Assembly: GCA_025965895.1 (NCBI GenBank)
Contig: JAOPWC010000178.1
Location: forward strand, 1-53,500
Direction: 5' to 3'
Source: Mycobacterium sp.
Lineage (GTDB): Bacteria; Actinomycetota; Actinomycetes; Mycobacteriales; Mycobacteriaceae
Length of the DNA: 53,500 nucleotides
Translations under genes and position numbers: made by a program
The notes under the pieces: generated by a model
What the model was told of the DNA's origin: nothing
The model's input: only the letters and a program-made list of their open reading frames with translations
Database searches by the model: none
Shown: positions 36,305 through 45,006 of the stretch, piece by piece
How positions within the stretch are numbered: the stretch's first letter is position 1
How the letters are laid out: each line of letters starts with the position of its first letter

Positions 36305-37567
36305 ATGGCGATTTCTGACGTCGAGGCGTTCGCCCACCTGACCGATGCCGACATTGAGAACCTGGCCTTTGAGCTTGATGCGATCCGCCTGGACATCGAG
36401 GACTCCCGCGGTGCGCGCGATGCGCGCTACATTCGCCGCACCATTGCGGCCCAGCGCGCGCTGGAGGTGGCCGGCCGCGTGATGCTGGCCGCGAGCTCCA
36501 AACGGTCGGCCTGGTGGGCCGGCACCGTGACGCTGGGCGTGGCCAAGATCGTCGAGAACATGGAGATCGGCCACAACGTCATGCACGGCCAGTGGGATTG
36601 GATGAACGACCCCGAGATCCACTCGTCGACCTGGGAATGGGACATGGGCGGGGCGTCCAAACACTGGCGGTTCACCCATAATTTCCAGCACCACAAATTC
36701 ACGAACATCCTGGGCATGGATGACGACGTGGGCTACGGCATGCTGCGAGTGACCCGCGACCAGCGCTGGAAGAAGTTCAACCTCGGCAACCTCCTGTTCA
36801 ACACCATCCTCGCGCTCGGCTTCGAGTGGGGAGTGGGGTTGCAGCACCTGGAACTCGGCAAGATGTCCAAGGGCCGCGACAATCGCGAGGCGACGCTGGT
36901 GCGGGTGCGCGAGTTCGCGATCAAGGCCGGCCACCAGCTCTTCAAGGATTACGTCGGGTTCCCGGCCGTGACGTCGCTGTCGCCGGCGGCCACCTACACG
37001 TCGACACTCAAGGCGAACGTGCTGGCCAACATCATCCGCAACGTGTGGTCCAACGCGGTGATCTTCTGCGGCCACTTTCCCGACGGCGCAGAGAAATTCA
37101 CCAAGACCGACATGATCGGCGAGACGAAGGGTCAGTGGTACCTGCGCCAGATGCTCGGCAGCGCCAATTTCGAGGCAGGTCCTGCCATGCGGTTCATGAG
37201 CGGCAACCTGTGCCTCCAGATCGAGCACCACCTGTACCCGGATCTGCCGAGCAATCGGCTTCACGAGATCTCGGCGCGGGTGAAACCGGTCTGCGACAAG
37301 TACGACCTGCCCTACACGACGGGCTCCTTCCTGATGCAGTACGGGAAGACATGGCGGACCATCGCCAAACTGTCGCTGCCGAACAAGTACCTGTCGGACA
37401 CGGCAGACGACGCGCCTGAAACCCGCAGCGAGAAGATGTTCGCCGAACTGGAGCCCGGCTTCGCGAGCACCGACCCCACGACCGGGCGCCGTCGCGGGCT
37501 GAAGACCGCGATCACGACTGTGCGGGGCTGGCGCCGGCGCCGCGCGGCGAGCCGGTCAGGTGATTGA
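36305..37567 (+). CDS. desA3: Stearoyl-CoA 9-desaturase
   Basis: A 420-aa membrane diiron desaturase making oleoyl from stearoyl-CoA. The three histidine boxes are H90-x3-H94 (HNVMHGQW), HNFQHH (125-130) and QIEHH (306-310). Hydrophobic segments around 75-95 and 250-265 anchor it in the membrane. It is paired with the upstream oxidoreductase; the two supply unsaturated fatty acids for phospholipids and triacylglycerol. The ATG at 36305 follows AAAGGAGG. The tail of about 60 residues is basic. Confidence 0.96.
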   Translation: MAISDVEAFAHLTDADIENLAFELDAIRLDIEDSRGARDARYIRRTIAAQRALEVAGRVMLAASSKRSAWWAGTVTLGVAKIVENMEIGHNVMHGQWDWMNDPEIHSSTWEWDMGGASKHWRFTHNFQHHKFTNILGMDDDVGYGMLRVTRDQRWKKFNLGNLLFNTILALGFEWGVGLQHLELGKMSKGRDNREATLVRVREFAIKAGHQLFKDYVGFPAVTSLSPAATYTSTLKANVLANIIRNVWSNAVIFCGHFPDGAEKFTKTDMIGETKGQWYLRQMLGSANFEAGPAMRFMSGNLCLQIEHHLYPDLPSNRLHEISARVKPVCDKYDLPYTTGSFLMQYGKTWRTIAKLSLPNKYLSDTADDAPETRSEKMFAELEPGFASTDPTTGRRRGLKTAITTVRGWRRRRAASRSGD

Positions 37568-37568
37568 T

Positions 37569-38567
37569 TCAGGTGGTTGATGTAGCGCCCAGCACCCGCT
37601 GCAGATCCGGTTTCATCTGCTGCAGCTGCTGGCCCCAGTAGCCCCAGCTGTGGGTGCCGTTCCCCGGGAAATTGAACACCCCGTTCTTGCCGCCGTCGGC
37701 GATGTAGGCATCTCGGAAGGCGATGTTGCCGCCGATCGCGAATCCCTCCAGGAAACCGAGCCCCTGCACCGGGGCGGAGTTCGGATTGTTGACATCGATG
37801 TCGGTGGGGCTGCCGTTGCCGCAGTAGACCCAGACCCGCGTGTTGTTGGCGACCAGCCGTGCGACGTTGACGGTCGGGTCGTTGCGCGCCCAGGCCGGGT
37901 CACCCGGCGAACCCCACATCGCGTTGGGGTCGAAGCCGCCGTCGTAGTGCATCGCGATGTTGACCAACCCGGGCCACTGACCCTGGGACAGGTTCAAAAA
38001 GCCCGACAGCGAGCCGGCGTAGATGAACTCCTGCTGGTGATAGATCGCCAGCACCAGCGCCGACGAGCCACCCATCGACAAACCCACCGCCGCGTTGCCG
38101 TTCGGTGCGACGTTCTTGTTGGCCTGCAGCCACGTCGGCAACTCCTGCGTCAGGAACGTCTCCCACTTGTATGTGTACGTCTGGCCGTTGCCGACCGCCG
38201 GCTGATACCAGTCGCTGTAGAAGCTCGACATGCCACCGACGGGCAGCACGAGCGAGAGCCCCGACCCGTGGTACCAGTCGAACGCGGCGGTGTTGCGGTC
38301 CCAGCCGTTGACGTCCTCGGCTGCCTCCATGCTGTCCAGCAGATACACGGCGTGCGAGCCGGCGCCGCCGCTCTGGAACTCGACGCGAATGTTGCGGCCC
38401 ATCGACGGCGACGGAACGTCGAGATATTCGATCGGCAGCCCGGGACTCGAGAAGGCGCCTGCCGTCGCCAAGCCCCCCGCCGCATCCGCCACACCGGGCA
38501 ACACGACGGCCACCGCTGCGGCGACCGCCAGCCGGCAGATGACTGGAATTCGCGCAACTAACGCCAT
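37569..38567 (-). CDS. Antigen 85-family mycolyltransferase/esterase
   Basis: A 332-aa secreted protein with a signal peptide (cleavage near ADA-A around residue 29-30). The Ag85 core follows: FSSPGLPIEYLDVPSPSMGRN, nucleophile S164 in GLSMGGSS, acid in the GFLEG region, and catalytic H306 in NGTHSWGYWG. Ag85 proteins transfer mycolic acids to trehalose and arabinogalactan. The ATG at 38567 follows GGGGGAGCAAAG. I do not recall an fbp gene next to desA3 in M. tuberculosis, so it is an extra paralogue here. Confidence 0.92.
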   Translation of the reverse strand: MALVARIPVICRLAVAAAVAVVLPGVADAAGGLATAGAFSSPGLPIEYLDVPSPSMGRNIRVEFQSGGAGSHAVYLLDSMEAAEDVNGWDRNTAAFDWYHGSGLSLVLPVGGMSSFYSDWYQPAVGNGQTYTYKWETFLTQELPTWLQANKNVAPNGNAAVGLSMGGSSALVLAIYHQQEFIYAGSLSGFLNLSQGQWPGLVNIAMHYDGGFDPNAMWGSPGDPAWARNDPTVNVARLVANNTRVWVYCGNGSPTDIDVNNPNSAPVQGLGFLEGFAIGGNIAFRDAYIADGGKNGVFNFPGNGTHSWGYWGQQLQQMKPDLQRVLGATSTT

Positions 38568-38628
38568 CTTTGCTCCCCCATCCGCTCGACGGTGACCGGA
38601 CCGGATCTAGCGGACAATACGCCCGAAG

Positions 38629-38643
38629 CGCCCGTCACGGGCG
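38629..38643 (-). terminator. Candidate terminator after rsgA
   Basis: CGCCCGT (38629-38635) and ACGGGCG (38637-38643) form a GC-rich stem-loop 15-29 nt beyond the rsgA stop. No U-tract follows, as is common for mycobacterial terminators. Confidence 0.35.
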
Positions 38644-38657
38644 TAGTTGGCCGCCTA

Positions 38658-39638
38658 TTAGGTCTGGGTCAGCACCCGCAGTAAGCGGCGGGCTGCGGTA
38701 ACGCGGCGTGCCGCCGCGCCGGTCAGGGTGTCGAGCGCGCACTCGGGGTCGGCGGGTGCTCCGAGATGGCCGCAGCCGCGGGGGCAGTCCTTGATGGCCT
38801 CGGCGAGGTCGGAGAACGCCAACAGCACGTCGTCGGGCTCGATGTGGGCCAGCCCGAATGAGCGGATGCCCGGCGTATCGATCACCCAGCCCGATTCGTG
38901 CAGCGGCAGCGCCACCGACTGCGACGAGGTGTGCCGTCCCCTGCCCATGTCGGTGACCTCACCGACCGCCCGCTCCGCCTCCGGCACGAGGCGGTTCACG
39001 AGCGTGGACTTGCCGACCCCCGAATGCCCGAGCAACACCGTCACCTTCCCGCTCAACATCGGGGCCACCGCATCGAGCGGGTCGTCGCGGCCGGCGGCCG
39101 TCACGGTGAGGTCCAGATCGGCGAACTGCTCGGCGAACGGCTCGGCCGGCGCGAGGTCGGTCTTGGTCAGGCACAGGATCGGCGACAGCCCACCGGCGTA
39201 CGCGGCGATCAACGCGCGGTCCACCAGCCCGGTGCGAGGCGGCGGGTCGGCGAGCGCGACCACGATCAGCAACTGATCGGCGTTCGCCACGACGACCCGC
39301 TCGGTCGGGTCGGTGTCGTCGGCGGTCCGGCGCAGCACCGTGCGCCGCGGTCCCCGCCGCACGATCCGGGCCAGCGTGTCGGCGCGTCCGGACACGTCAC
39401 CGACCACGTCGACGTCGTCGCCCACCACAATCGGTGTGCGGCCCAGCTCACGGGCGCGCATCGCGGTCACGGGGCGGTCCGGATCGCCGTCGAGGACACA
39501 GCCCCACCGGCCGCGGTCGACGCTGACCACCATCGCCGAACGGGCGTCGGCGTGTTCGGGTCGGGTCTTTGTTCGGGGCCGCGAGCCGCGGCCCGATCGC
39601 ACCCGGACGTCGGACTCGTCGTAGTCCCCGGGCCTCAA
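38658..39638 (-). CDS. rsgA: Ribosome small subunit-dependent GTPase A
   Basis: A 326-aa circularly permuted GTPase (G4-G1-G3) that helps mature the 30S subunit. It begins with an OB-fold, then LTKTDL (G4), GHSGVGKSTLVNRL (G1), DTPG (G3), and ends with the zinc-binding region (CPRGCGHLGAPADPEC). The TTG at 39638 was chosen since homologues begin RPGDYDESD; it overlaps the aroA stop as TTGA. It therefore looks coupled to aroA. Confidence 0.93.
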   Translation of the reverse strand: MRPGDYDESDVRVRSGRGSRPRTKTRPEHADARSAMVVSVDRGRWGCVLDGDPDRPVTAMRARELGRTPIVVGDDVDVVGDVSGRADTLARIVRRGPRRTVLRRTADDTDPTERVVVANADQLLIVVALADPPPRTGLVDRALIAAYAGGLSPILCLTKTDLAPAEPFAEQFADLDLTVTAAGRDDPLDAVAPMLSGKVTVLLGHSGVGKSTLVNRLVPEAERAVGEVTDMGRGRHTSSQSVALPLHESGWVIDTPGIRSFGLAHIEPDDVLLAFSDLAEAIKDCPRGCGHLGAPADPECALDTLTGAAARRVTAARRLLRVLTQT

Positions 39639-40933
39639 GAGCAGGGGCCCTGGCCCGACAGCATCTCCGCCCACAGCTGCGGGAATTCCGGAAGCGTCTT
39701 GGCGGTGGTCGCAATGTCGTCGACCGCGACGCGGGGCACCCGCAATCCCACAATCGCCCCGGCCATCGCCATGCGGTGGTCAGCGTAGGAGTGCCAGGTG
39801 CCGGCGTGCAGCGCCTCTGCGGTGATCACCAGCCCGTCGGGCGTCTGCTCGCAACGCCCGCCGAGACGGTTGATCTCTGTGCTCAGGGCCGCGAGCCTGT
39901 CCGTCTCGTGGCCGCGCAGATGCGCGATGCCGGTCAGCCGGGACACGGAGCCGGGGCTGGCCAGGGCGGCCAGGGCCGCGACCGCCGGCGTCAGCTCGCC
40001 GGTGTCGCGCAGGTCGACATCGATCCCGTCGTAAATCATCGGGCCCTTTACCTCGAGATACGTGTCACTTTGGCGCACGACACATTTGAGGGCGCGCAGG
40101 ATGTCGAGGATGTGGGCGGCGGGTTGCATGCTGACGGCCGGCCAACCTGCGACGCGGACGGTCCCCCCGGTCACCACTGCCGCGGAAAGAAACGGAACGG
40201 CGTTCGACAAGTCGGGTTCGATCGCCCAGTCCCGGGCGGCTACCGTTCCCGGTGCAACGTGCCAACGGTCCGCCTCGGTGTCGTCGATTTCGACGCCCGC
40301 TTCGCGCAGCATCGCCACGGTCATTGCGATGTGCGGGGCCGACGGCAGCGTGGCGCCGGTGTGTTCGACGCCCAGCCCGTCCCCGAACGCCGCACCGGAC
40401 AGCAGCAGAGCCGAGACGAACTGCGACGAACCCGACGCGTCGATCCCGATCGTGCCGCCGGTCACCGAGCCGTCGCCGCGCACGACGAACGGAAGGCCGG
40501 CGCCGTCGATCCGGACACCGAGTGTGCGCAGCGCGTCCAACAGCGGGGTGATCGGCCGCACGCGGGCCTGCTCGTCTCCGTCGAAGGTGACCGCTTCGGT
40601 GGACAGCGCCGCCAGCGGCGGCACGAACCGCAGCACCGTGCCGGCCAGGCCGCAGTCGACGCGGGCGCCCTGCTCGGGCCGGATCTCGCCGCTGACCGTC
40701 AGCTGACTCTCGGCCCCGTCCACCGCGAGCCCGAGCACCCGCAGCGCCTCGATCATCAGGTCGGTGTCGCGGCTGCGTAGCGCGCCGCTGATCGTCGATG
40801 TGCCGTTACCCTGGGCCGCCGCAAGCGCGGCGAGCACCAGCGCCCTGTTGGTTTGCGACTTGGAGCCGGGCACCCTCACCGTGGCGTGGACGGGCACCGG
40901 GGTGGTCGGCGCCGCCCACAGGTCCGTGCTCAC
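39635..40933 (-). CDS. aroA: 3-phosphoshikimate 1-carboxyvinyltransferase (EPSP synthase)
   Basis: A 432-aa EPSP synthase of the shikimate pathway, joining shikimate-3-P and PEP. Signatures are VPGSKSQTNRALVLAALA near the N-terminus, LAGTVLRFVPPLAAL, DASGSSQFVSALLL, and the C-terminal YADHRMAMAGAIVGL. The GTG at 40933 was selected by homology (AAPTTPVPVHATVRVPGSKS). It lies 59 bp from the divergent LLM gene. Confidence 0.95.
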   Translation of the reverse strand: MSTDLWAAPTTPVPVHATVRVPGSKSQTNRALVLAALAAAQGNGTSTISGALRSRDTDLMIEALRVLGLAVDGAESQLTVSGEIRPEQGARVDCGLAGTVLRFVPPLAALSTEAVTFDGDEQARVRPITPLLDALRTLGVRIDGAGLPFVVRGDGSVTGGTIGIDASGSSQFVSALLLSGAAFGDGLGVEHTGATLPSAPHIAMTVAMLREAGVEIDDTEADRWHVAPGTVAARDWAIEPDLSNAVPFLSAAVVTGGTVRVAGWPAVSMQPAAHILDILRALKCVVRQSDTYLEVKGPMIYDGIDVDLRDTGELTPAVAALAALASPGSVSRLTGIAHLRGHETDRLAALSTEINRLGGRCEQTPDGLVITAEALHAGTWHSYADHRMAMAGAIVGLRVPRVAVDDIATTAKTLPEFPQLWAEMLSGQGPCS

Positions 40934-40992
40934 CCCACCATCATGGCGTGTCACCCGGCGCCGCCACCACGGTGATAACGTCATTCTCAAAG

Positions 40993-41913
40993 ATGCACTA
41001 CGCGTTCACCTATCCGATCCTCAGTCACCCCTGCGATCCCGACCTGGTCTCCGGCGCAGGGGTCGGCGCCGTCGCCGAGGCGGCCGAGGCCGCCGGATTC
41101 GACGGCTTCGGGTTCACCGACCACCCCGCCCCGACGCAGCGGTGGCTTGAAGCCGGCGGCCACGACGCCCTCGATCCGTTCGTCGCGATGGCGTTCGCCG
41201 CGGCACGCACGACGACGCTTCGACTGATCCCGAACGTGGTGGTGCTGCCGTACCGCAACCCGTTTCTGATCGCCAAGGCGGGCGCGACGCTGGACCTGCT
41301 CTCCGGCGGTCGGTTCACGCTCGCTGCCGGCACGGGCTACCTCAAGCCCGAGTTCGCTGCACTCGGGGTCGATCACGACGAACGAAACGCATTGTTCGAC
41401 GAGGGCCTCGATGCGATCAGGACGATCTGGACCAGTGACGACATCACCTTCGAAGGCCGGCACTTCACCGCCCGGGGGATCACCGCGCATCCGCGACCGG
41501 TGAGCCGACCGCACCCGCCGATCTGGATCGGGGGCAACACCGGGGCGGCGCGCCGACGCGTCGCGGCACACGGTGACGGCTGGTGCCCGTTTCCCGCGCC
41601 GTCCGGGCTGGCGAACACCGCAGGCACTGCGGTGATGGACACGATCGAGCGCCTGCAGGACGGCATCGACGATCTGCGTCGACGATGCGACGGCGTCGGC
41701 CGGGACTTCTCAGCGATCGACGTCACCTTCAGCAACCTCGGCGGCGGCAATCCAGGTCGGCAGGACTTCAGCGGCGACGCCTATCTGGCCGGCGTCGACA
41801 AGCTGGCGGCGATCGGCGTGACGTGGGTGCAGGTGCAGATGCCCGGAGACGGCATGGCGCACGTCCTGGAGACGATCGACCGCTTCGGCAAGACGGTCAT
41901 CGACGCGACCTGA
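40993..41913 (+). CDS. LLM-class F420-dependent oxidoreductase (TIGR03619 type)
   Basis: A 306-aa luciferase-like TIM-barrel protein of the F420-binding kind (FDGFGFTDHPAPTQRW, TLRLIPNVVVLPYRNPFLIAKAGATLDLLSGGRFTLAAGTGYLKPEF, HPPIWIGGNTGAARRRVAAHGDGWCPF). The start ATG at 40993 follows a TAACGT -10-like motif by 11 nt, so the leader is very short. The substrate is unknown. F420 from fbiAB in the same window would be its cofactor. Confidence 0.9.
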   Translation: MHYAFTYPILSHPCDPDLVSGAGVGAVAEAAEAAGFDGFGFTDHPAPTQRWLEAGGHDALDPFVAMAFAAARTTTLRLIPNVVVLPYRNPFLIAKAGATLDLLSGGRFTLAAGTGYLKPEFAALGVDHDERNALFDEGLDAIRTIWTSDDITFEGRHFTARGITAHPRPVSRPHPPIWIGGNTGAARRRVAAHGDGWCPFPAPSGLANTAGTAVMDTIERLQDGIDDLRRRCDGVGRDFSAIDVTFSNLGGGNPGRQDFSGDAYLAGVDKLAAIGVTWVQVQMPGDGMAHVLETIDRFGKTVIDAT

Positions 41914-41933
41914 CCCGGACCTGACCCTCACCG

Positions 41934-42020
41934 AGTCGCGTCGGCCATGTCGACGAGATGGCAGGCGCCGCCGTCTTCCTCGCCTCCGACCTCAGCTCGT
42001 ACGTCACGGGCCGGACCCTG
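41934..42020 (+). pseudogene. SDR C-terminal remnant
   Basis: In one frame this reads SRVGHVDEMAGAAVFLASDL (with SSYVTGRTL after), which is the C-terminal signature of short-chain dehydrogenases: helix with EMA, FLASDLSSYVTG, then normally the VDGG tail. Here the next residues are RRWSPCA and nothing else of an SDR exists upstream, where an in-frame stop lies at 41922-41924. It is therefore best read as the tail of a lost SDR gene. It ends 14 bp before the SRAP start. Confidence 0.55.
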
Positions 42021-42034
42021 CGAAGATGGAGCCC

Positions 42035-42811
42035 ATGTGCGGGCGATTCGCGGTGACCACCGATCCGGCCCTTCTGGCGCAGAAAATTCAGGCCATCGAC
42101 GAGGCGACGTCAAGCCGGAAGGACGCCGCCGAGCGGGCTGCCGCGCCGAACTACAACGTGGCGCCCACGGCCGATATCGCGGCTGTCGTCAGACGGCACA
42201 GCGAACCAGAGGACCAGCCGACCAGGCGACTGCGGTTGATGCGCTGGGGGTTGGTGCCGCCCTGGGTGAAGGCCGGCCCCGACGGCGCCCCGGAGGGCAA
42301 CCCTCCGCTGATGATCAACGCGCGCGCGGACAAAGTCACCACCTCGCCGGCGTTCCGGTCGTCGGCCAAGACCAAGCGTTGCCTGGTGCCGATGAACGGC
42401 TGGTACGAATGGCGCGCCAACCCCGACATCGCATCAGGCAAGAAGGCGCGCAAGACGCCGTTCTTCATGACCCCCGGCGACGACAAGCTGATCTGCATGG
42501 CGGGGCTGTGGTCGGTGTGGAAGCCCGATCCTGCGGCCCCGCCGCTGCTCAGCTGCACGATCATCACCACCGACGCCGTCGGGCCGCTCGCCGAGATCCA
42601 TGATCGGATGCCGCTGATGCTCGACGAGCGGGACTGGGACCGCTGGCTCGACCCCGACAGCGCCCTCGACCCGGAACTGCTCACTGTGCGGGCAGACGTG
42701 TCGCACTTGGAGATCCGCGAGGTGTCGACGCTGGTGAACAGTGTCCGCAACAACGGGCCCGAACTGATCGAGCCGGCCGAGCCGCAGGGCAGACAGGAGA
42801 GCCTGCTCTAG
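42035..42811 (+). CDS. SRAP domain abasic-site protection protein (HMCES/YedK family)
   Basis: A 258-aa SRAP protein. After Met removal, Cys2 in MCGRFAVTTDP is the catalytic residue that forms a DNA-protein thiazolidine link with abasic sites in single-stranded DNA. Conserved NYNVAPT, WGLVPPW, NARADKV, RCLVPMNGWYEW and IHDRMP (His) are present. The ATG at 42035 was chosen because Cys2 is essential for the family. It is Rv3226c-like. The stop shares CTAG with the convergent YbaK gene. Confidence 0.93.
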   Translation: MCGRFAVTTDPALLAQKIQAIDEATSSRKDAAERAAAPNYNVAPTADIAAVVRRHSEPEDQPTRRLRLMRWGLVPPWVKAGPDGAPEGNPPLMINARADKVTTSPAFRSSAKTKRCLVPMNGWYEWRANPDIASGKKARKTPFFMTPGDDKLICMAGLWSVWKPDPAAPPLLSCTIITTDAVGPLAEIHDRMPLMLDERDWDRWLDPDSALDPELLTVRADVSHLEIREVSTLVNSVRNNGPELIEPAEPQGRQESLL

Positions 42812-43296
42812 GCGGAAATGTCCGCCACGGCCGCGGAGGTGAGCCCGATCAGGTCGGCCGGCGCCACCGCGACGTCCCAGCCGCGCCTGCCGGCGCTGCA
42901 GAACACCCGGTCTGATCCCAGCGCGGCCTCGTCGACGACAGTAGGCAGCTTCCGGCGTTGCCCGAACGGCGAAATGGCGCCGACCACGTAGCCGGTAACA
43001 CGTTCGGCGCTGGCCTGATCGGCCATCGTCGCCCTCGGGGCGCCAAGCGCGGCCGCGGCGGCTTTGAGGGACAGCCGCGACGGCACCGGCAGCACCGCGA
43101 CGGCGAATCCGTTCGGCACGGCGATCACGAGTGTCTTGAAGATCTGTTCGGGCTCGATATCCGCAGCGCGGGTCAGCGCCTCGACGGCCTCCGGCCCGAA
43201 CGACCGCTCCGTCGGATCGTGTTCGAACGCGACCACCGCGTACGGCACACCGGCCGCCTGCAGGGCCGCGATGGCGGGCGTCGCAGCGCGGGGCAC
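42808..43296 (-). CDS. ybaK: Cys-tRNA(Pro)/Cys deacylase YbaK
   Basis: A 162-aa YbaK/ProX-domain protein that hydrolyses mis-acylated Cys-tRNA(Pro). Features: FEHDPTERSFGPEAVEAL near the N-terminus, IFKTLVI with the conserved catalytic Lys, KAAAAALGAPRATMADQASAERVTGYVVGAISPFGQRRKLPTVVDEAAL and a Gly-rich GRRGWDVAVAP. The GTG at 43296 starts one base after the SDR stop, so the SDR and YbaK genes are co-translated. The stop overlaps the SRAP stop in CTAG. Confidence 0.9.
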   Translation of the reverse strand: MPRAATPAIAALQAAGVPYAVVAFEHDPTERSFGPEAVEALTRAADIEPEQIFKTLVIAVPNGFAVAVLPVPSRLSLKAAAAALGAPRATMADQASAERVTGYVVGAISPFGQRRKLPTVVDEAALGSDRVFCSAGRRGWDVAVAPADLIGLTSAAVADISA

Positions 43297-43297
43297 C

Positions 43298-44146
43298 TCA
43301 GGGCTGTTGGTAACCAGGAGGATTGGGGTTGTCCACCCACAGGTCCACGCCCAGTTCGCCGCCCGGGACGCAGTCGTACGCCGACAAGTCGGTCACGCCG
43401 GACTCGACGAGCACGTCCTCGCACAGCAGGCTGTTGCCGGTGTAGACGTTGGCGGCCCTGGTGACCACCGCATACGCGGCGTCGGAATATACCTCGGGTT
43501 TCCGGGCCCGGGCCATCGCCGCCTCGCCCCCCAGCAGGTTCTGCACCGCTGCGGTGGCCACCAGCGTGCGGGGCCACAGCGTGTTGGACGCGACGCCTTC
43601 GCCGCGCAGTTCCTCGGCCAGGGCGAGGGCGCACAGCGTCATCCCGTACTTGGCCATCATGTACGCGGTCGGCTTGAGCCACTTTTTGTCGAGGCTGATG
43701 GGCGGCGACAGCGTCAGGATGTGCGGGTTCTCCCGGCCCACCATGTGCGGTATGCACGCCTGTGACACCGCGTACGTGCCCCGCACGTTGATCCCGTTCA
43801 TCAAGTCGAAGCGCTTCAACGGCACTTCGGTGATCGCCCCGAGGTTGATCGCCGATGCGTTGTTGACGCAGATGTCGATGCCGCCGAATTGCGCCACCGC
43901 CTTGGCGACGGCGGCGACCACCATGTCGCCGTCGCGCACGTCGCCGATGATCGGCAGCGCCTGGCCGCCGACGTCCTCGATCTCCTTCGCGGCGGTGTAC
44001 ACGGTGCCCGGCAGTTTTGGGTGGGGATCGGCGGTCTTGGCGATCAGCGCGACGTTGGCGCCGTCCTGTGCGGCGCGTTTGGCGATCGCGAGGCCGATGC
44101 CGCGGCTGGCCCCGGAAATGAACATGGTTTTGCCGGAAAGAGACAT
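43298..44146 (-). CDS. Short-chain dehydrogenase (HSDL2/Rv3224 type)
   Basis: A 282-aa SDR with the cofactor motif SGASRGIG at residues 10-17, NNASAINLG, and the active-site Tyr-x3-Lys in AYMMAKYG. The sequence WLKPTAYMMAKYGMT and SPPISLDKKWLK resemble the hydroxysteroid dehydrogenase-like 2 group. In M. tuberculosis this gene is next to SigH-regulated loci. ATG at 44146. It is divergent from sigH and upstream of ybaK. Confidence 0.9.
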   Translation of the reverse strand: MSLSGKTMFISGASRGIGLAIAKRAAQDGANVALIAKTADPHPKLPGTVYTAAKEIEDVGGQALPIIGDVRDGDMVVAAVAKAVAQFGGIDICVNNASAINLGAITEVPLKRFDLMNGINVRGTYAVSQACIPHMVGRENPHILTLSPPISLDKKWLKPTAYMMAKYGMTLCALALAEELRGEGVASNTLWPRTLVATAAVQNLLGGEAAMARARKPEVYSDAAYAVVTRAANVYTGNSLLCEDVLVESGVTDLSAYDCVPGGELGVDLWVDNPNPPGYQQP

Positions 44147-44180
44147 GGCGTCACCCTATCGAGGGCCGCCCGGCGGCGAG

Positions 44181-44207
44181 GGAACAAGACCCATGTGAAC
44201 GGGTGTT
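44181..44207 (+). promoter_or_regulatory. SigH-type promoter upstream of sigH
   Basis: GGAACA (44181-44186, within GGGAACA) and GTT (44205-44207) are separated by 18 nt, fitting the SigH consensus GGAA(C/T)A-N16-20-GTT known in mycobacteria. It would give autoregulation and a leader of roughly 140 nt. Confidence 0.6.
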
Positions 44208-44349
44208 GTTGGGTGCAGTCATGCGGAAGTGGCCCGCGGTTCTACGATTGGTGAAGGGGAGTCTGGTGGTGACGGTCTGCCTCGAACGTCCGGTCCGCCC
44301 GGTACGGGTGCCGTGGCGGTTCGACGACCTCCTCAGGAAAGGGACCGCA

Positions 44350-45006
44350 ATGACTGACGTCGATGGTGCGGATGACGCATCGTCCGACGGTGCCGGGCCG
44401 CCAGAGCGCGCGCCGGAGACGGACGCCGACCTGACCGCACGCTTTGAACGCGACGCGATCCCGCTGCTCGACCAGCTGTACGGCGGCGCGCTGCGGATGA
44501 CACGAAACCCTGCCGATGCCGAGGACCTGCTTCAGGAAACGATGGTGAAGGCCTACGCGGGCTTCCGGTCGTTCCGGGAGGGCACCAACCTCAAGGCGTG
44601 GCTGTACCGGATCCTGACCAACACCTACATCAACAGCTACCGCAAGCGGCAGCGTCAGCCGGCTGAGTATCCGACAGAGGAAATCACCGACTGGCAGCTG
44701 GCGTCCAATGCCGAGCATTCGTCGACGGGGTTGCGTTCGGCCGAGGTGGAGGCGCTGGAGGCCTTACCGGACAGCGAGATCAAAGAGGCGTTGCAGGCCC
44801 TGCCCGAGGAGTTCCGGATGGCGGTGTATTACGCGGACGTCGAGGGCTTTCCCTATAAAGAAATCGCCCAGATCATGGATACTCCCATTGGCACCGTGAT
44901 GTCGCGGTTGCATCGCGGTCGTCGGCAGTTGCGAGACTTGCTGGCCAACGTGGCGAAGGAACGCGGTTTCATGCGCGGGCACGCCGCAGAGGAGGTGTCG
45001 TCGTGA
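44350..45006 (+). CDS. sigH: RNA polymerase sigma factor SigH (ECF)
   Basis: A 218-aa ECF sigma factor for oxidative and heat stress. Region 2 is RNPADAEDLLQETMVKAYAGFRSFREGTNLKAWLYRIL and region 4 is LPEEFRMAVYYADVEGFPYKEIAQIMDTPIGTVMSRLHRGR. The ATG at 44350 (preceded by AGGAAAGGGA) was chosen; an upstream start is conceivable, as in M. tuberculosis. The stop overlaps rshA (GTGA), so sigma and anti-sigma are coupled. Confidence 0.97.
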   Translation: MTDVDGADDASSDGAGPPERAPETDADLTARFERDAIPLLDQLYGGALRMTRNPADAEDLLQETMVKAYAGFRSFREGTNLKAWLYRILTNTYINSYRKRQRQPAEYPTEEITDWQLASNAEHSSTGLRSAEVEALEALPDSEIKEALQALPEEFRMAVYYADVEGFPYKEIAQIMDTPIGTVMSRLHRGRRQLRDLLANVAKERGFMRGHAAEEVSS

